From DATEEG01 sp035525055 (lineage in GTDB: Bacteria; Actinomycetota; Acidimicrobiia; Spongiisociales; ZC4RG35): DNA of 19,106 nt. Below the pieces are notes generated by a model. That model was not told where the DNA came from. It searched no databases and worked only from the letters and a program-made list of their open reading frames with translations. Below are positions 1 to 6,918 of the stretch, one piece after another. Position numbers and translations under genes: made by a program. Within the stretch, counting starts at the first letter, position 1, and the number at the start of each line of letters is the position of its first letter. The stretch lies in the NCBI GenBank assembly GCA_035525055.1, contig DATLEZ010000090.1:1-19106 (forward strand). Reading direction: 5' to 3'.

Positions 1-185
1 GGGTTCCACTCTTCGGTCAGATCCCGCTTCTGCCGGCGATGCGGGAAGGCGCTGATGTCGGACTACCGGTAGCTCTGGCCGCCCCGGGCAGCGAGGCAGC
101 TACCGCCTTTGATCTGATCGCAGCCGAGATCGAGAAGCGGAAGCCGCGGGTGCGAAGCCACCCGCAGTTGGTGATCAACTCCTAG
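1..185 (+). CDS. Mrp/ApbC-type Fe-S carrier P-loop ATPase, C-terminal end (partial)
   Basis: This is the 3' end of a gene that begins outside the window. The open frame runs from base 3 to the TAG at 183-185 and gives about 60 residues. The segment VPLFGQIPLLPAMREGADVG, followed by a P-V-x-L stretch and an alanine-rich helix, matches the conserved end of the Mrp/NBP35/ApbC family (typically L-G-x-I-P-L-x-P-x-x-R-E-G-x-D-x-G-x-P). Members of that family bind ATP and carry Fe-S clusters to apoproteins in the cytosol. The P-loop and the CxxC cluster-binding motif would lie upstream and cannot be checked here. The last 11 bases overlap tail to tail with the DUF4190 gene on the other strand. The family call rests on a short tail only. 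Confidence 0.72.
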   Translation, partial: VPLFGQIPLLPAMREGADVGLPVALAAPGSEAATAFDLIAAEIEKRKPRVRSHPQLVINS

Positions 186-507
186 TCGACTCGGCGACAA
201 AGATGCCGAAACCGGCCAAAACTGCCACCAGGAAGAACAGCAAGAAAGCCAAACCCAGAGCCAAAAGGCAGGTCCCGATGATGCCGGTGATTCTGCCTGC
301 CTGAGCCATGCCCAGTCCTTCGGGCGAGCGGCGTCCTTCGGTGATACCTCGCAATTCGTCGTTTCCCAGCTTCCAGGCGAACGGTCCCAGCAACTGGCAC
401 ACGACGATCGAGAGAATGCCAAGCACCAGCACTGTGACCGCCTGGCCTTGCTCCGGGTATGGATCCTGGCGAGGTGGTGGAATCGGGTTTGGTGGGACGT
501 CAGTCAT
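175..507 (-). CDS. DUF4190-family small membrane protein
   Basis: This encodes 110 residues. A proline-rich cytosolic head (about residues 1-22, with a P-Y-P-E-Q box) leads to a first membrane segment at about 23-46, a short charged loop (G-N-D-E-L-R-x-I-x-E-G-R-R), and a second membrane segment at about 72-103. This two-helix layout with an N-E-L-x-x-I loop is typical of DUF4190 proteins of Actinobacteria, whose function is unknown. The ATG at 505-507 is preceded by a good Shine-Dalgarno sequence (TTAGGAGGCAATC). It is the last gene of a three-gene cluster, 9 bp after the DUF2752 gene, and is a paralogue of the first gene of the cluster (927-1226). Its stop overlaps the end of the Mrp-like gene. 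Confidence 0.82.
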   Translation of the reverse strand: MTDVPPNPIPPPRQDPYPEQGQAVTVLVLGILSIVVCQLLGPFAWKLGNDELRGITEGRRSPEGLGMAQAGRITGIIGTCLLALGLAFLLFFLVAVLAGFGIFVAESTRS

Positions 508-516
508 GATTGCCTC

Positions 517-930
517 CTAAACGGGTGGCAGGGTTCCACTTGCCAGCCTCGCGATCCATACCGCCATCAGCAACGCGGCCAAAACCATCACTCCGCCAGT
601 GAACAAGGCTGTGGGGGGTGACTTCCAACCTCGGAGTCTTCTCCCCAATGCCCACACCACGGCGACCACGCTGATGACGACGACCAGTGGCGCGAGCGGG
701 TGATAGCCCACCGACCGTTCCAGGTCTCCCCGGAACATCCACGCAATCGCCCGACTCATACCGCAACCAGGACAGGCCACTCCGGTCAGGAGGGCCATTG
801 GACAGATCGTAAGACCGTCGTCGCTCGGGCTGGCCATGGTCATCAGGCCGAACACGGCGGCGGGAGCGATGGCTAGCCAGTGCAGATGCTGCCTGGCAGA
901 AAGCCGATGGTCGTGACTTAGGATCGTCAT
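517..930 (-). CDS. DUF2752 membrane protein
   Basis: This encodes 137 residues with three hydrophobic segments, at about 17-33, 80-97 and 110-130. The signature C-P-x-x-x-L-T-G-x-x-C-P-G-C-G-M-S-R (C43, C53, C56) is the hallmark of DUF2752, a family of short membrane proteins of unknown function that are common in Actinobacteria and Bacteroidetes. The conserved cysteines suggest metal or redox chemistry, but that is inference. The start ATG overlaps the stop of the upstream DUF4190 gene by 4 bp (ATGA), so the two are probably translationally coupled. The downstream DUF4190 gene follows after 9 bp. The arrangement implies the three proteins are made together and may act in the same membrane complex. 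Confidence 0.87.
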   Translation of the reverse strand: MTILSHDHRLSARQHLHWLAIAPAAVFGLMTMASPSDDGLTICPMALLTGVACPGCGMSRAIAWMFRGDLERSVGYHPLAPLVVVISVVAVVWALGRRLRGWKSPPTALFTGGVMVLAALLMAVWIARLASGTLPPV

Positions 931-1226
931 CCAGGGAAGTTGTCGATGAAGGGCAATGTCATGGACCCGGCAATAACGAGAAGCCCGAAGATGAGGCCGA
1001 TGGCCGAAAGTGCAACGCCGACGATTCCGCAGATGCGTCCGGCGTTGGCATTGCCCCGGTTCTCGGGAGGTCGCCGGCCCTCGTCGATGGCCTTCAACTC
1101 GTTGTTCCCCATGATCCAGGCGGCGATGCCCAGAAGTCCACAGCAGACAATGCTGAGGATGCCCAACACGAGAATGGTCGTGGCCTGGCTTTGCTCGGGA
1201 TAGGGGCTCTGGGCAGGGACGGTCAT
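927..1226 (-). CDS. DUF4190-family small membrane protein (second copy)
   Basis: This encodes 99 residues built like the 110-residue neighbour: a P-Y-P-E-Q-rich head, a membrane segment at about 16-39, the loop G-N-N-E-L-K-A-I-D-E-G-R-R-P-P-E-N, and a second membrane segment at about 64-92. It is the first gene of the DUF4190-DUF2752-DUF4190 cluster. GGGAG about 10 nt before the ATG serves as ribosome binding site. Its stop overlaps the start of the DUF2752 gene. The two DUF4190 proteins share the loop and head pattern but differ elsewhere, which suggests an old duplication. The function is unknown; a scaffold or partner of DUF2752 is only a guess. Confidence 0.82.
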   Translation of the reverse strand: MTVPAQSPYPEQSQATTILVLGILSIVCCGLLGIAAWIMGNNELKAIDEGRRPPENRGNANAGRICGIVGVALSAIGLIFGLLVIAGSMTLPFIDNFPG

Positions 1227-1269
1227 GGCGGTGTTGTCTCCCTCTCGGTTCTGGCCGTGAGCCTAGGGC

Positions 1270-2502
1270 TCAGATCGAGGCGAGGCCTGTACGGAAGCCT
1301 TCGACCATTTCGTCGACGTCGCCATCGGTGAAGATGAGCGGTGGGGATATCTGGAGGCCATTGCCAGCGATGGCCCTGGTTATGACGCCCGCTTTGCGAA
1401 CGGCGTTAGCGACTCTGGGCGCCAGAGTTGCATCGGAAGGGTCCAACTGCAATGCGGCCATGGCTCCGGTGCCACCGCGGGCCGACACGGCCGGGCCTAC
1501 GCCGACCAGACTTTCCACCGCTTGGTGGAGGAGACCTTCAAGTTGGAGAGCCCGGTCGAAGACGCCCTCTTCTGTGTAGATCCTGGTGACCGCCAATCCG
1601 GCCGCGCAGGCGGCGGCATGGCCGGAGTAGGTGTAACCATGTCGCCAGATCACTCCGGGCTGGTCGTAGAACGGAGCCGCCACCTTGGAGGATGCCACTA
1701 TTCCGCCGAGTGGCTGATAACCGGCGGTGACGCCTTTGGCGAAGAGGATCAAGTCGGGATCGAGGCCAAAGCGATTGGCTGCGAACCAGTCACCCATCCG
1801 GCCGAATCCGGTTATCACCTCGTCGCTGATAAACAGGCCTCCAGCGGCGCGGACCATGTCGCGCACGCTGAGCAGGTAGGCGGTCGGAACCGGGCGCACC
1901 CCTCCGGCCCCGATCACCGGCTCACAGAAGATTGCGGCGATGCGTTCGGCCCCGGCATGGTCGATCGCCTTTTCGACGGCTTCGGCGTCGTCGTGAGGAA
2001 CGAAGACGATGTCGCCAATGAGGTCGCCGTATCCGGTTCGGTTCGGTTCGATTCCGCCGAGCGAAGTCCCGTAGGTGTGCATCCCGTGGTATGCCCAGTC
2101 GCGGGCGATGATCACACTCCGCTCGGGATTGCCGGTGAGGGTGTGATAGCGCCGGACCAACTTGGCCGCGGTGTCGACCGCATCCGAGCCCCCGCTGGTG
2201 AAGAACACCTTGGAATTGGGGTCAGGGCTGACTGCTGCGATCCGCTCCGCCAGGTCGAGAGTTGGGTGCGTAGCGAAGTCTGTGAACGTGTGATAGGCGA
2301 AGAGCTCGGCGAGTTGGCTCCGGACTGCATCGGCGATGTCGAGCCTGCCGTACCCGAGGTTGGCGAACCACAACCCAGCGGTAGCGTCGAGATACCGGTT
2401 GCCACTCTCGTCGAAAACCCGACACCCCTCGCCCCGAATGACGACGAACGGGTTGTGCTGGACGACATGCATATCCGCAAACGGATGCCAAAGAGAGGTC
2501 AT
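1270..2502 (-). CDS. PLP-dependent class III aminotransferase (omega-amino acid type)
   Basis: Counted from the ATG at 2502 this is 410 residues, normal for class III aminotransferases. Visible family features are the N-terminal W-H-P-F-A-D-M, the S-G-G-S-D-A phosphate-binding loop (103-108), W-A-Y-H-G around 136-140, D-E-V-I-T-G-F-G-R around 227-235, the Schiff-base lysine K256 in L-F-A-K-G-V-T-A-G-Y-Q-P-L-G-G, and G-Y-T-Y-S-G-H-A further on. The enzyme moves an amino group between an omega-amino acid or amine and a keto acid in the cytosol; the exact substrate cannot be read from the sequence. The frame stays open to an ATG at 2562, but those 20 extra codons are mostly an intergenic repeat. 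The ATG at 2502 starts the conserved family sequence and has TACCCT 7 nt before it, so I prefer it. Confidence 0.87.
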   Translation of the reverse strand: MTSLWHPFADMHVVQHNPFVVIRGEGCRVFDESGNRYLDATAGLWFANLGYGRLDIADAVRSQLAELFAYHTFTDFATHPTLDLAERIAAVSPDPNSKVFFTSGGSDAVDTAAKLVRRYHTLTGNPERSVIIARDWAYHGMHTYGTSLGGIEPNRTGYGDLIGDIVFVPHDDAEAVEKAIDHAGAERIAAIFCEPVIGAGGVRPVPTAYLLSVRDMVRAAGGLFISDEVITGFGRMGDWFAANRFGLDPDLILFAKGVTAGYQPLGGIVASSKVAAPFYDQPGVIWRHGYTYSGHAAACAAGLAVTRIYTEEGVFDRALQLEGLLHQAVESLVGVGPAVSARGGTGAMAALQLDPSDATLAPRVANAVRKAGVITRAIAGNGLQISPPLIFTDGDVDEMVEGFRTGLASI

Positions 2503-2509
2503 AGAACAG

Positions 2510-2515
2510 AGGGTA
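2510..2515 (-). promoter_or_regulatory. Possible -10 box for a leaderless aminotransferase transcript
   Basis: On the minus strand, TACCCT fits the actinobacterial TANNNT -10 pattern and ends 7 nt before the ATG at 2502. There is no Shine-Dalgarno sequence there. A transcript starting at or next to the ATG would explain both facts. No clear -35 box is seen at the usual distance; TTGGGA lies 15 nt upstream. This is pattern evidence only. Confidence 0.35.
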
Positions 2516-2540
2516 AACCCGTGGAACGAGTCCCAAGACT

Positions 2541-2593
2541 CAAGCCTCAAGCCCGAGTCCATTTTTTACTTGCGACTTGAGGCTTGAGGCTTG
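2541..2593. repeat. Inverted repeat built from heptamer units, between pntB and the aminotransferase
   Basis: The arms CAAGCCTCAAGCC (2541-2553) and GGCTTGAGGCTTG (2581-2593) are perfectly complementary over 13 bp around a 27-nt loop. The right arm is part of a run of four 7-bp units, RCTTGMG, from 2568 to 2595 (ACTTGCG, ACTTGAG, GCTTGAG, GCTTGCG). The left arm holds the same unit on the other strand. The element begins just after the pntB stop codon. It may act as a transcription end or be a small dispersed repeat; an A6/T6 run lies in the loop (2562-2567). The function is unknown. Confidence 0.75.
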
Positions 2594-2602
2594 CGACCTG
2601 CC

Positions 2603-3991
2603 CTACGCCGCTCGAACCTCGGCGATCAACCTGGTGAGACTGGCTTTGGCATCTCCGAACAACATCGACGTGTTCGGTGCGTAGAAAAGCTCGTTCTCGA
2701 TCCCGGCAAAGCCGGTACTCATCCCTCGCTTGAGGACGATCACCCGTTTGGCTTTGTCGGCGTCGATGATCGGCATCCCGTAGATCGGGCTGGCAGGATC
2801 GGTCCGTGCGGCCGGGTTGACGACGTCGTTGGCCCCGATGATCAGGGCGACGTCGGCTTCTTCGAAGCGCTCGTTGATCTCATCCATCTCGTACAGGCGG
2901 TCATACGGCACGTTGGCTTCCGCTAGAAGGACGTTCATGTGCCCGGGCATCCTGCCCGCCACCGGGTGGATCGCGTAGCGCACCTCTCCACCGTTCTTCT
3001 CGATCAGCTCGGCCAGCTCCCGCACCTGATGCTGCGCCTGGGCGACTGCCATCCCGTAACCCGGGACGACGATGACCGAGTGGGCGTAGGCGAGTTGGAG
3101 GCCGGCGTCTTCCACTGAGATTTGACTGACCGCGAGCCCCTCGGCGGTTCGAACGGCTCCTTCGGTGACGCTTCCGAACGCGCTGAAGAGGATGTTGAAG
3201 AACGAACGGTTCATGGCCTTCGACATCACGATCGAAAGGATGAAGCCGCTGGCCCCGTCGAGGGCCCCCGCGATGATCAAAACCTCGTTTCCGATCGCAA
3301 AGCCCGTCGCCGCCGCCGCCAGCCCCGCATACGAGTTCATTAGCGATATCACCACGGGCATGTCCGCCCCTCCGATCGGGAGGACCAGCGACAGCCCGAT
3401 GATCGAAGCGAGGGCGAGCATCCCGTAAAACGCGAATTCCGCCGTCGGATTGGCCACGACGTAAACGAACAACCCGACGGCAGTTACGCCTAGTGCCAGG
3501 TTCACGAAGTTCTGGCCCTTGTAGATCAGGGGGCGGCCGGGGATGAACTCGGCAAGCTTCCCGAAAGCGACGAAGCTGCCGGTTACGGTCAAGGCTCCGA
3601 ACAGAACTTCGAATCCGAGCGCTGACATTTTGGCGACAGAGATGTCGTGTCCCGCGGTGAGGTCGGTGTAGTACTCGGCAACTCCGACCAGTGCCGCTGC
3701 TAGTGCCCCGAACATGTGGGAGAAGGCGATGCGTTGGGGCATCGCCGTCATGGGAACGAACATGCCCAGCGGATAGCCGATGATCGATCCGAGGATCAGG
3801 CCGACCGCGATCCATCCGTAACTGATGATCTCGGCTTTGACCAGCGTTCCGATGATCGCGATGAGCATTCCCAACGCCGCCAGACCCATCCCGCGCCGCG
3901 CCTGGTCGGGTTTGGTGAGGCTGCGAAGACCAAGGATGAATAGAACCGAGGCGGCCAGGTAGGCGAGTTGGGCTATGAGCTCTCTACTCAC
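2603..3991 (-). CDS. pntB: NAD(P) transhydrogenase, beta subunit
   Basis: This encodes 462 residues, the normal PntB length. Residues 1-260 hold the membrane domain, with about eight or nine helices. The membrane histidine in A-F-S-H-M-F-G-A (H92) matches the position known to matter for proton passage in E. coli PntB (His91). Residues about 285-462 form the NADP(H)-binding domain, with V-P-G-Y-G-M-A-V-A-Q-A-Q (309-320), H-P-V-A-G-R-M-P-G-H-M-N-V-L-L-A-E-A (342-359), G-A-N-D-V-V-N-P (386-393) and G-D-A-K (446-449). The enzyme in the inner membrane couples proton flow to hydride transfer between NADH and NADP+. The start is a GTG. It follows pntAb by 40 bp on the same strand; the alpha-1 subunit gene is not adjacent. 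Confidence 0.95.
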   Translation of the reverse strand: MSRELIAQLAYLAASVLFILGLRSLTKPDQARRGMGLAALGMLIAIIGTLVKAEIISYGWIAVGLILGSIIGYPLGMFVPMTAMPQRIAFSHMFGALAAALVGVAEYYTDLTAGHDISVAKMSALGFEVLFGALTVTGSFVAFGKLAEFIPGRPLIYKGQNFVNLALGVTAVGLFVYVVANPTAEFAFYGMLALASIIGLSLVLPIGGADMPVVISLMNSYAGLAAAATGFAIGNEVLIIAGALDGASGFILSIVMSKAMNRSFFNILFSAFGSVTEGAVRTAEGLAVSQISVEDAGLQLAYAHSVIVVPGYGMAVAQAQHQVRELAELIEKNGGEVRYAIHPVAGRMPGHMNVLLAEANVPYDRLYEMDEINERFEEADVALIIGANDVVNPAARTDPASPIYGMPIIDADKAKRVIVLKRGMSTGFAGIENELFYAPNTSMLFGDAKASLTRLIAEVRAA

Positions 3992-4031
3992 GCGTCAGCC
4001 TGATCTAGTGGGAGACATTTTGGCGATCGCG

Positions 4032-4346
4032 TCAGGTCTTGACGGGTGGCACCGCGGGAGCGGTCCGATCGGGCCTCGAGGACCGGAACATTCGAAGCAT
4101 GCGATCGGTGATCAAGAAACCACCGACGACGTTTGCCATCGCGCAAGTGACAGCGATGACTCCCAGGACCGTAGCCAGAGTGTTGCGGTCCGAGCCGGCG
4201 GCCACCAGCGAACCGACCAGCGAGATCCCGGAGATGGCGTTAGTCGCCGCCATCAGAGGTGTGTGCAGCAAGGCCGGGACCCGGGTGATGATCTGATAGC
4301 CGACGAATCCGGCCAGCACGAAAACGTAGAGATCGACGATGGACAT
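4032..4346 (-). CDS. pntAb: NAD(P) transhydrogenase, alpha-2 (membrane) subunit
   Basis: This encodes 104 residues with three or four membrane helices. The segments about A-G-F-V-G-Y-Q-I-I-T-R-V-P-A-L-L-H-T-P-L-M-A (residues 12-33) and the following A-T-N-A-I-S-G-I are the clearest PntA C-terminal signature. In three-subunit transhydrogenases this small protein (PntAb, alpha-2) supplies the part of the membrane domain that in E. coli is fused to the NAD(H)-binding domain. It lies 40 bp upstream of pntB. The usual partner pntAa would normally be directly upstream, but that place is taken by a divergent gene, so pntAa must be elsewhere or absent. TAACCT ends 9 nt before the ATG and may be a -10 box; no strong Shine-Dalgarno sequence is seen. 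Confidence 0.92.
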   Translation of the reverse strand: MSIVDLYVFVLAGFVGYQIITRVPALLHTPLMAATNAISGISLVGSLVAAGSDRNTLATVLGVIAVTCAMANVVGGFLITDRMLRMFRSSRPDRTAPAVPPVKT

Positions 4347-4394
4347 CTCGGAGCGAGGTTAGAGGCCGAGCTGCTTCCTATGCACAATCCCCAC

Positions 4395-4408
4395 AATTGA
4401 ACCCAATT
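4395..4408. promoter_or_regulatory. Small palindrome in the divergent pntAb/rhodanese-E1 promoter region
   Basis: AATTG AACC CAATT forms a 5-4-5 inverted repeat about midway in the 115-bp gap between the two divergent genes. Its AT-rich character stands out from the surroundings, and it lies upstream of both putative -10 boxes. It could be an operator. No regulator family can be assigned from so short a site. Confidence 0.25.
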
Positions 4409-4447
4409 CGGGCAAAAGCCGGGCCTTTCGAAACGGGTGGGCCGGCC

Positions 4448-4453
4448 TACAGT
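4448..4453 (+). promoter_or_regulatory. Possible -10 box for a leaderless rhodanese-E1 transcript
   Basis: TACAGT fits TANNNT and ends 8 nt before the ATG at 4462. No Shine-Dalgarno sequence lies in between. TTTCGA, 16 nt upstream, is a weak -35 candidate. The spacing is the same as at 9104-9109. Confidence 0.35.
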
Positions 4454-4461
4454 TCCCTGCA

Positions 4462-5640
4462 ATGACGTTTGTGTCCCGTGAACAGGTGTTGGCCGAGGCC
4501 CTCGAGATCGTCGGTCAGATCGGGCCCGACGAGCTAACCCGACGGCTGTCGGAGGGGCCCGTGGTATTGATCGACTGCCGGGAGACCAACGAGTTTCCGA
4601 CGGGCGTGATCCCCGGCGCCCATCTCCTGCCACGGGCCACCCTGGACGACGTCACCGCAGCGGGGATTTCCCCCCAGTCTGAGATCGTCGTCTACTGCGC
4701 CAGCGGGGTTCGCTCCCTGGTGGCCGCCCGCAAGCTCCACGACGCCGGCTTCACCAATGCCACCTCGCTGGCCGGGGGCATACAGTTGTGGGGGATGCAG
4801 GGCTGGCCCGTGGAGGCTCCGTCCGGCAAGCTCACTGCTGACCAGCGCCAGCGATACGCCCGCCATCTCGTACTGCCCGAGGTAGGAGAGAAGGGTCAGC
4901 AGCGTCTGCTCGACTCGAAGGTGGCCATCGTCGGGGCGGGAGGCCTCGGATCGCCTGTTGCCTTGTATCTGGCCGCGGCGGGAGTGGGATATCTCGCCAT
5001 CATCGACCACGACGTCGTCGACCTTTCGAATCTGCAGCGGCAGATCCTTCACGGTGTAGATCGGGTCGGTCGACCGAAGGTCGAATCTGCCAGCCAGACT
5101 ATCGCCGGCATCAATCCCGACGTCGAAGTGATAGCCCACCGCGTTCAGCTTCAGGCGTCGAACGTTCTCGAACTGCTCGGCGATTGCGACCTCATCGTGG
5201 ACGGAGCCGACAACTTCCCGACCCGCTACCTGATCAACGACGCCTCCCTGCACCTGCGGGTTCCGGTTGTCCACGGCTCCATCTTCAGGTTCGAAGGCCA
5301 GGCTTCGGTGTTCGTCCCATACTCGGGCCCGTGCTACCGCTGCTTGTTTGCCCAGCCACCGCCGCCCGAGCTCTCGCCCAATTGCGCCGAGGCCGGCGTG
5401 TTCGGGGTCCTGCCCGGGATCATCGGCTCGATACAAGCGATGGAGGCGATCAAACTGCTGCTCGGGATCGGCGACCTGCTGGCCGGGCGCCTGCTGATCT
5501 ACGACGCCCTTGAGCAGGAGTTCTCAACCGTCAGGGTGAAGCGAAACCCGCAGTGCCCTGCCTGCGCCGATCCTGCCAATCCGCCTTCGCTGGTCGACTA
5601 TGACGCGTCATGCCGACCTGTCGGTGCCAACGGCCGCTAG
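4462..5640 (+). CDS. Rhodanese-ThiF/MoeB fusion: E1-like adenylyltransferase/sulfurtransferase
   Basis: This encodes 392 residues in two domains. Residues about 18-118 are a rhodanese domain with D-C-R-E near 38-41 and the active-site loop Y-C-A-S-G-V-R-S, where C79 is the expected persulfide cysteine. Residues about 126-385 are a ThiF/MoeB domain: Q-R-Y-A-R-H (130-135), the ATP loop V-G-A-G-G-L-G (157-163), V-D-G-A-D-N (246-251) with the catalytic-type aspartate D250, and zinc cysteine pairs C291/C294 and C365/C368. Such proteins adenylate the C-terminal glycine of a ubiquitin-fold carrier (MoaD, ThiS, CysO) and load sulfur on it. In MOCS3 and mycobacterial MoeZ the rhodanese domain is C-terminal, so the order here is reversed. 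It is convergent, 1 bp apart, with a JAMM gene. No carrier gene is nearby. Confidence 0.9.
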   Translation: MTFVSREQVLAEALEIVGQIGPDELTRRLSEGPVVLIDCRETNEFPTGVIPGAHLLPRATLDDVTAAGISPQSEIVVYCASGVRSLVAARKLHDAGFTNATSLAGGIQLWGMQGWPVEAPSGKLTADQRQRYARHLVLPEVGEKGQQRLLDSKVAIVGAGGLGSPVALYLAAAGVGYLAIIDHDVVDLSNLQRQILHGVDRVGRPKVESASQTIAGINPDVEVIAHRVQLQASNVLELLGDCDLIVDGADNFPTRYLINDASLHLRVPVVHGSIFRFEGQASVFVPYSGPCYRCLFAQPPPPELSPNCAEAGVFGVLPGIIGSIQAMEAIKLLLGIGDLLAGRLLIYDALEQEFSTVRVKRNPQCPACADPANPPSLVDYDASCRPVGANGR

Positions 5641-5641
5641 C

Positions 5642-6031
5642 TCATCCGAGGTCGACTGCTACCGCCTCGGACCTCCGGTCTTTCATCATCCAACCTGAGA
5701 TCTCGCCGTCGGAGACGATGAGATAGACCCAGTCGGGCTCATTGGCCAGGGCCAGGTCAGTTTTCGAAGGATGACTCGGCCCGCTGGGATGGGAGTGGAA
5801 TGCCCCGATGAGGTCCCAGCCATTCGAGGTGGCGTGGCGCCACGAATGAAAGTGCTCAGCGGGTTCGATGGTGAACGAAGTTGGGGACGGGTTCGCATTG
5901 GTCAGGGGATAGACGAAGCGGACAGCATCCGTTGTCCCGGCCAGCAGGCCGCAGCACTCCTCAGGCAACGAGAACGCCTCGTGGGATCGAATCGCTTCGG
6001 CCGCCGCGGGCGGCAGCAGCAGATGCCTCAT
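5642..6031 (-). CDS. JAMM/Mov34-type metalloprotease (Mec-like)
   Basis: This encodes 129 residues from the ATG at 6031, which overlaps the stop of the upstream dehydrogenase (ATGA). The frame is open further upstream, but that stretch lies inside the dehydrogenase gene. A complete JAMM zinc motif is present: E25 in L-P-E-E-C-C-G-L-L-A-G, then H79-S-H81, seven residues, S89, and D92. The P-x-E-x-C-G-L-L-x-G start is typical of bacterial JAMM proteins such as mycobacterial Mec, which cuts cysteine from the sulfur carrier CysO. Cutting after a Gly-Gly end of a ubiquitin-like protein is the expected activity; the substrate is unknown. It is the last gene of a four-gene operon and ends 1 bp from the convergent rhodanese-E1 gene, a natural functional partner. 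Confidence 0.88.
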   Translation of the reverse strand: MRHLLLPPAAAEAIRSHEAFSLPEECCGLLAGTTDAVRFVYPLTNANPSPTSFTIEPAEHFHSWRHATSNGWDLIGAFHSHPSGPSHPSKTDLALANEPDWVYLIVSDGEISGWMMKDRRSEAVAVDLG

Positions 6032-6918
6032 GGGAAGAACGGCTCCCCGCGACCGGCGGGGGGAGAATTGAGGAACTCCTCCACCCATCTCGTGCTGGCA
6101 TCCCAAAGCAACCGCCGCCCGACCTGATCCTGCACCGCCCGGCCCGGATCCTTGAGCCCCTCCGGTGAGACATAGCATCCAGAAGGGAGCGACGGATCAG
6201 TAGCTGCTCGCACAAGCGGCAAGGCACCGACTTCCGGGGGAGCCATCCGGCGCGTGGCAATGGCCCTGAACGGTTGGGGGAGACGGCGCCAGAGCCCCGT
6301 CGCCACCAGGCCCGGATGCACTGCCAACGACGTCACGTCCGGGTTCCGCTCGGCCAGCTCGACCGACATTGCCGCCATCGCTGCCTTGGAATGGGAGTAC
6401 TCCCTCCATCCCAAGAAGCTCCGGGTCTTGCCCAGAGCCATGCCAGGGTCGAGCCTGGTCGTCGAGTAGTGCGCGTTCGATGTCACGTTGATAACCCTTG
6501 CGATCGCAAGCTTCGCTTCTAGGAGCAGGGATGTGAGGAGAAAGTGGGCGAAATAGTTGACGCCAAACGCGAGCTCGAAACCGTCCTCCGTGACGCCCCG
6601 CCTTCCGGCGGTGGCGGCATTGTTGATGAGAATCAGAGCACCCTCACTGCCGGAGCCATCCGCAATGAGGCCGGCTGCAGCCGCGACCGAGGAGAGCCTC
6701 TCGAAGTCGGCTGCGACCAAGCGGTGGGCGGCTTCCTGGCCGTCCAGGTCTGCCTGGACGGCTCGATACTTCTCCGGGGATCGGCCGACCAGTATCAGGC
6801 CGGCGCCCAGCGATGCCAGGTGGGTTGCAGCCGAACGTCCGATTCCGCTCGAGGCACCGGTGATGATCACTGTCGAACCTGTAAGCGAGCGGCCGCTTGT
6901 CGACGGGTCGCCCGTCAA
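6028..6918 (-). CDS. Short-chain dehydrogenase/reductase (SDR), retinol-dehydrogenase-like
   Basis: Counted from a TTG at 6918 this gives 296 residues. The Rossmann motif T-G-A-S-S-G-I-G is at 20-27, N-N-A at 99-101, the catalytic serine at about S147 (V-T-S-N-A-H), and Y174-S-H-S-K178 is the Y-x-x-x-K pair. The N-V-T-S-N-A-H-Y sequence and H-P-G-x-V-A-T-G-L near 201-209 resemble the retinol dehydrogenase/WWOX-like SDR branch. It is an NAD(P)-dependent oxidoreductase with unknown substrate. The frame is open for 86 codons upstream, but that part lies inside the class V aminotransferase gene. The TTG overlaps that gene's TGA (TTGA), a common coupling layout; AAGG about 10 nt before it is a weak ribosome binding site. 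Its stop overlaps the JAMM start. Confidence 0.87.
   Translation of the reverse strand: MTGDPSTSGRSLTGSTVIITGASSGIGRSAATHLASLGAGLILVGRSPEKYRAVQADLDGQEAAHRLVAADFERLSSVAAAAGLIADGSGSEGALILINNAATAGRRGVTEDGFELAFGVNYFAHFLLTSLLLEAKLAIARVINVTSNAHYSTTRLDPGMALGKTRSFLGWREYSHSKAAMAAMSVELAERNPDVTSLAVHPGLVATGLWRRLPQPFRAIATRRMAPPEVGALPLVRAATDPSLPSGCYVSPEGLKDPGRAVQDQVGRRLLWDASTRWVEEFLNSPPAGRGEPFFP

Noticed and set aside
2531..2567. Plus-strand intrinsic terminator (GACTC...GAGTC then T6)
   Set aside because: The stem is only 5 bp with a 13-nt loop and no plus-strand gene ends here; the larger heptamer palindrome explains the symmetry better.
1522..2580. A 352-codon plus-strand frame antisense to the class III aminotransferase
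   Set aside because: No recognisable domain, and the opposite strand holds an enzyme with all catalytic residues.
4534..5436. A 300-codon minus-strand frame antisense to the rhodanese-E1 gene
   Set aside because: The plus strand has rhodanese, ATP-loop and zinc motifs; the antisense frame has none.
4462..6031. A bacterial ubiquitin-like conjugation (E1-E2-Ubl-JAMM) defence operon
   Set aside because: There is no E2-like or ubiquitin-like gene, the E1 is of the sulfurtransferase type with a rhodanese domain, and the JAMM gene is on the opposite strand in a metabolic operon.
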